DNA from: Gymnorhina tibicen
Lineage: Eukaryota; Chordata; Aves; Passeriformes; Artamidae
Length of the DNA: 64,000 bases
Assembly (NCBI GenBank): GCA_013399875.1
Contig: VXAZ01000447.1
Span: 62,001 to 126,000 of the forward strand
Direction: 5' to 3'
In this document: piece after piece, positions 59,931 through 64,000 of the stretch
Position numbering within the stretch: the stretch's first letter is position 1
Layout of the letters: every line of letters starts with the position of its first letter
Notes under the pieces: generated by a model
Told to the model about the DNA's origin: nothing
Databases searched by the model: none
The model's input: the letters and a program-made list of their open reading frames with translations, nothing else
Made by a program: the position numbers and the translations under genes

Positions 59931-62900
59931 GTTTCCATTTCTCTTTTTCAGTAGTCACTTCCAACCAAACACACTGTCAGTGTGGTCTGACTTCTTAGCT
60001 CCCTTCATTCAGCCATAGGGATGTCTCTTAAATATACCACTGACATCATCATGGGTTTAGTTATTTGGCTGAAGAGAACAACTCCAACATTTAAAAAATC
60101 ATTTTATGGTCTTCAAAGTCTTGAGCACAAAAATGTCTTGGACAGACTCCTAGCTCAGCTTAACATTTCAGCTTCTAAAAATGACTTCTGTTATATCCCT
60201 AAATCACAAGAAAGGTGGACAAGACAAATCTCCTTCCAGGAAAGGACTTGTACTTCCTTTTGCAGTTCTCCTCATAGAATTCTGGCAGGCAGGGGACAGC
60301 TGAGGGTGCTTGTTTAGCCACAAGCTATTTTTGGTTCCGCAGAGATGATTAAGCCTATCACAGGACAAGAGGTGGGCCAGATAATGCTACCAGAGTTCAT
60401 GCACATATTCAGAGAAGAAAGTTTTTTGTCAGGAAAGTAGCTAAACTCTTCTCTTCTGATCTCATAAGAGAGCTGCAAGAGCATCACAACTCCTGGAGTG
60501 TTCATTTTATAGCTTTGCCTGCAATCACACTTTAAAAATGACATTCTCTTGACCAAGACAAGCCTGTAAGAGATCTGAGAACAAAATAGGCTGCTATTTT
60601 AATCTGTAGCATAGACAGATAGTTAAATATATGACTAACCTGGGTATTTAATACTTGTATTTTTAAGTCTGAAAAGAGGAAACATTTTTCCTGTTCTTAT
60701 CTTGTAACACTAGAAATCCTGAAATTTTTCTCTCAGAAATACATTTCTAGAAAAGAGTAATGGGAAATTAATTTCAATCTCAGAGTAAAATTTACATGGA
60801 AAATGAAAAATTATTTATTTATTTTATTCTGTTAAAGGAGGCACCAAAAAGACTTAATGTGAAAGAATTTGCTCAAATGTCTGTCTGTGTTTATACTATA
60901 TGATGAAGAATCAATCAGCTCTTGAGAGAAATTTTAATTCCATTGAAAATTGCTTCCTTTTCCACAATGGCTGTGCAAATGCCTCTGAACACAGCAACCT
61001 TGAGTCTGCTTTAGAAGAGGCATTTCTTCAGTTCTTCAGACATTGCAAGACGGGTTCAGCTTCTGATGCATTGTTCGAGTTACTCTGAGCAATCAAGTGT
61101 TGCTATCATCAAAGGAATTGTCCTTCTAAAATGCTGTTAAAAATGCAGTTTTAGAAAAAAAATGTAGTTTTTGAAAAAATGCAGTTCTAGAAAAAATTTT
61201 TTGCCAGTTTTGATTCCTAAGCCCCTACAAAAAAAGTGAAGGAAATACTACTGCAAAGCCAGTGGGTGAGGACTAACATCCTAGCACTATTTTTTGAGAG
61301 GAATTTTGGGTGTGATTAAGGTATTCCACACGATGATGAAAAGGCAGTCTCAGGTGATTTAGATACTTACCCTTTAAGGAGGAATAATGATTTCAGTAAG
61401 AGTTCTGAAATATTGCTGGCAATGACTGAGAAATTAATAAAGCTCTGATCATCTGTGTATTGCTAAAATTGCTACAATAGTTAAGTTTTCTTTTCAGGGA
61501 AACCATGCAATCTGGGCCAAGAAAAAATTAGACCCAGTCAACGTTAAGAGCCTGCAGTTTCTCCTTTTAATTCCACTGGAAGAGGAGCAACTTCCCTGCC
61601 AAGAGGCAGTCAAAGTCCAGGTCTGTGTGGAGTTGGTCTGATCCTTATTGCACAAGACAGGGCTAAAGCTGGTCACAGAGACAGAGCCAAGGCTCGGCCT
61701 GAGGGTGTGACCACTCAGTTGCCTCAGGACAACTCTCTGGAGATACCAGCAGCTCAGGATGCGGTGAGCAGCCCAGGACAGTCACTGATTCTACCTGACC
61801 TGGCTGTCTGGCCATCAGCTGGAGTGTACAGGGACAGCAGTACCAGGCAATCTGTCTGTGTCTGGAAACCATTTCTGTCCCTGAGGACTTTAACATCCCC
61901 TTGCTGTGACCATAAATGCCCCTCGCCCCGATTTCAACCTGAGGGTAGAAGACACTCTGTTCAGTGGGATCACATCTCTACTTATTGCCCTATAGCAAAG
62001 TGTAACATTCCCCTCATGCAGGTGGGGGTCTCTGTCCAGCTCTAGGGACATGCAGTTTCTCGAGGCTACCACTGCATGGGCTCAGCTCACTTCAAACACT
62101 CACTGTCACACACACACATACAGTTATGCCTGCATCTTCTTCCTCATCCTTGACTGTCTCTAGAAGAAACACCAGATAATACAGCACCATCATCTTCAGA
62201 GACACCACCTTGCTGAAGAAAACAGCTGCTAAGCAAGGCAATACTTCAGCAGGGAGAGCAGCATCCCAAATCACAATGGGAATTGTCCTGGACCCATATG
62301 CAGACGTGCTCAGTCTCTTCTGGGGCAGTAGCGGGCATCTCCCTCAGGCAGTCCTGGTCTGGAAGCTATAGTGGCAGAACAGAGCACCAGGCACATTGTG
62401 AGGCTCCCTGCAGGTTTATGTTTCTGGGTGCTACCCAAGAGGTGTGAAGCTGAGTCTTCCGAACCAAAACCACGTTGGGAATGTGGAAAAATTCAAGCAT
62501 GCAAAGCCTGCCAGGGATGCAGCAGGATATCTCTTTTAGGACACCATCTCTGCCCCTAAACTACATCCATAGCAATCCAGCCAGGCCAGTCTTTGTGGAA
62601 TGAAATACAAAAATTTCCAGGAATGCCGTGGGGATGGAAATGTGCACGTGAGAGAAATTGCTGGAAGAAGCAGCCAAACAAGGGTTACAAGAACAGCCTG
62701 TATTGATAACAAAGGACGTAATTCCCATGACACAGCACCCAGGAGGATCATGGAGGAATGCAGTGTTTATGGCATGACCACAGGGTCTATACCCCATTCG
62801 GCAACAGCACAGAAAGCTTGTCAGTGGAAAATCCTGCACTCACGTGCCAGCAAGTCTGAAGTTACTGAGTGTGCCATTCCTTTTTCCTATTACCATAGCA

Positions 62901-64000
62901 GAAAAAAAGATGCATCCTTCCGGCAATGAGAAACAGGTTGTTTGAACATGAGAGGCTTTTCCATGAGGAGGCAGAAGGCTGTAATTCCCACGCTTATTTC
63001 AGTGTGTTTCCCCCTCATGGTCTGAATTCTTCTTTGCTAGACACTGCACAGACTTGGGCAACTATATGAGGGATAACTTTTTTTTTGCTTTATAGAAAGG
63101 TAGTAACTTTTAGTCTGCCTTTTCGACTACTCTGAATTGTTAAAAATAAAAATAGAAGTATCAACAGCCAAAACCTTCCCTTTTCCCTTTCAACTGCAGC
63201 ACATACCGTCACTCATAACAACTATTCTGAATCTCATTCAAGCTTCAAAGCAACTGGTATCATTCTTGACCAGGAGAATCTAGGAAAATAGTTACAACTC
63301 AAAGCACGTTCAGAAGTCCATTAAACAGTAATATCATTCTACAACTTCAATGAATGCTTGTCCTTTTAAATGAAGCAATGGATACAACAGTGGGAGACCA
63401 GACAATGGAAATTAAAAGAAAGCATTTTTATTTGACATTAGTGGACAAAATAGATGTTGCCTGAATTTGCCTGTCTTATATCTCTTTCAGGAAAATGGTA
63501 AAGCCAGTATCAGAAAGAATGGGCAGATACAGCCCAGCAATCACCAGGGAAGTTCACAGTGACAAGGTGGATCCAAGGTCAAACAGTGGAATCGGTCCAC
63601 AGGCCAGGGTGAATAGGGTTCATGGCCAAGCAGAGGCACAGCTGTGACAGCCCTGAAGAGGGACACACCTCCCATACAGCTTAACCAGAGACTGAAGGTG
63701 TTGGTCTGAGCTGCAGTGAGGCTCCCAGGCCCATAAATGGAAGGCTTGGAAGGAGTTCCCAGGTGAGGCTGATCAGGGCAATTAAGGTCTCAGTGCACTC
63801 AGGGATCCAAGAGCAGGAAATAAAATGGTGTCGGGAATGTTGCTGTTCCTTTGGTAGCCAGTGGTTTAGGACAGGCTTAGGATGGTTCTTCTGTAGGTCC
63901 CAAGGTAACCAGACAGCGAGTACCACAGAGACTCATGAATGTGGAACTGTCAAACCATCTGCATAACGAAAGTGCTTAAATCTTAGGAGGATACTTAGGT
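59931..64000. other. Downstream flank, nothing recognised
   Basis: No exon of a further CUB domain or of a second astacin copy is visible. It contains a short A-rich tandem repeat (61143-61196). The last 500 bases are comparatively GC-rich and could be repeat-derived, but I cannot name a family. Confidence 0.55.
61143..61196. repeat. Three imperfect copies of a 17-19-bp unit
   Basis: Copies start at 61143, 61162 and 61179 with the pattern ATGcAGTTnTAGAAAAA. A partial fourth copy may precede them at about 61131. Confidence 0.8.

Noticed and set aside
63480..63960. Comparatively GC-rich block that might be an LTR or other repeat
   Set aside because: No terminal TG/CA pair, primer-binding site or recognisable coding remnant within the window.

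Overview
The window is vertebrate nuclear DNA, most likely from a bird. It has long introns with GT-AG splice sites, sparse coding sequence, CR1 LINE fragments as the main recognisable repeats, and a compact version of an amniote synaptotagmin gene (coding span about 14.5 kb). It has no bacterial, plasmid or CRISPR features. Most open frames in it are chance frames; only spliced exons with matching phases are called as genes.

Two protein-coding genes are complete within the window. SYT13 (synaptotagmin-13) lies on the minus strand as six coding exons between 30400 and 15945. They join with consistent phases into 429 residues: an N-terminal membrane anchor, a linker and two C2 domains. An astacin-family zinc metalloprotease of the hatching-enzyme/nephrosin type lies on the plus strand as 13 exons between 49692 and 58981. 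They join into 426 residues: signal peptide, acidic propeptide encoded partly by three micro-exons, catalytic domain, one CUB domain and a short tail. The two genes are divergent, with about 19.3 kb between their start codons.

Layout: 1-6095 has no coding sequence I can support but ends in a convincing plus-strand poly(A) site, so it may be the 3' UTR of a gene to the left (PRDM11 would fit the human gene order). 6096-13384 is intergenic. 13385-14490 is a degraded CR1 reverse transcriptase copy. 14524-15944 is the likely SYT13 3' UTR. 15945-30400 is SYT13, with a younger CR1 in its last intron and a (CCCTTT)11 array in intron 4. 30412-49430 is intergenic and contains two very old CR1 fragments. 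49573-58981 is the astacin gene with its promoter. 59900 is a candidate poly(A) signal for it. 59931-64000 holds nothing I recognise.

The two genes are not known to act together. SYT13 is a vesicle-trafficking protein thought not to bind calcium; the astacin is a secreted protease. The points most worth a second look are the one-CUB architecture, micro-exon run and odd 3' end of the astacin gene, an apparent splice acceptor just upstream of the SYT13 start codon, and the CR1 insertion beside the last SYT13 splice acceptor.
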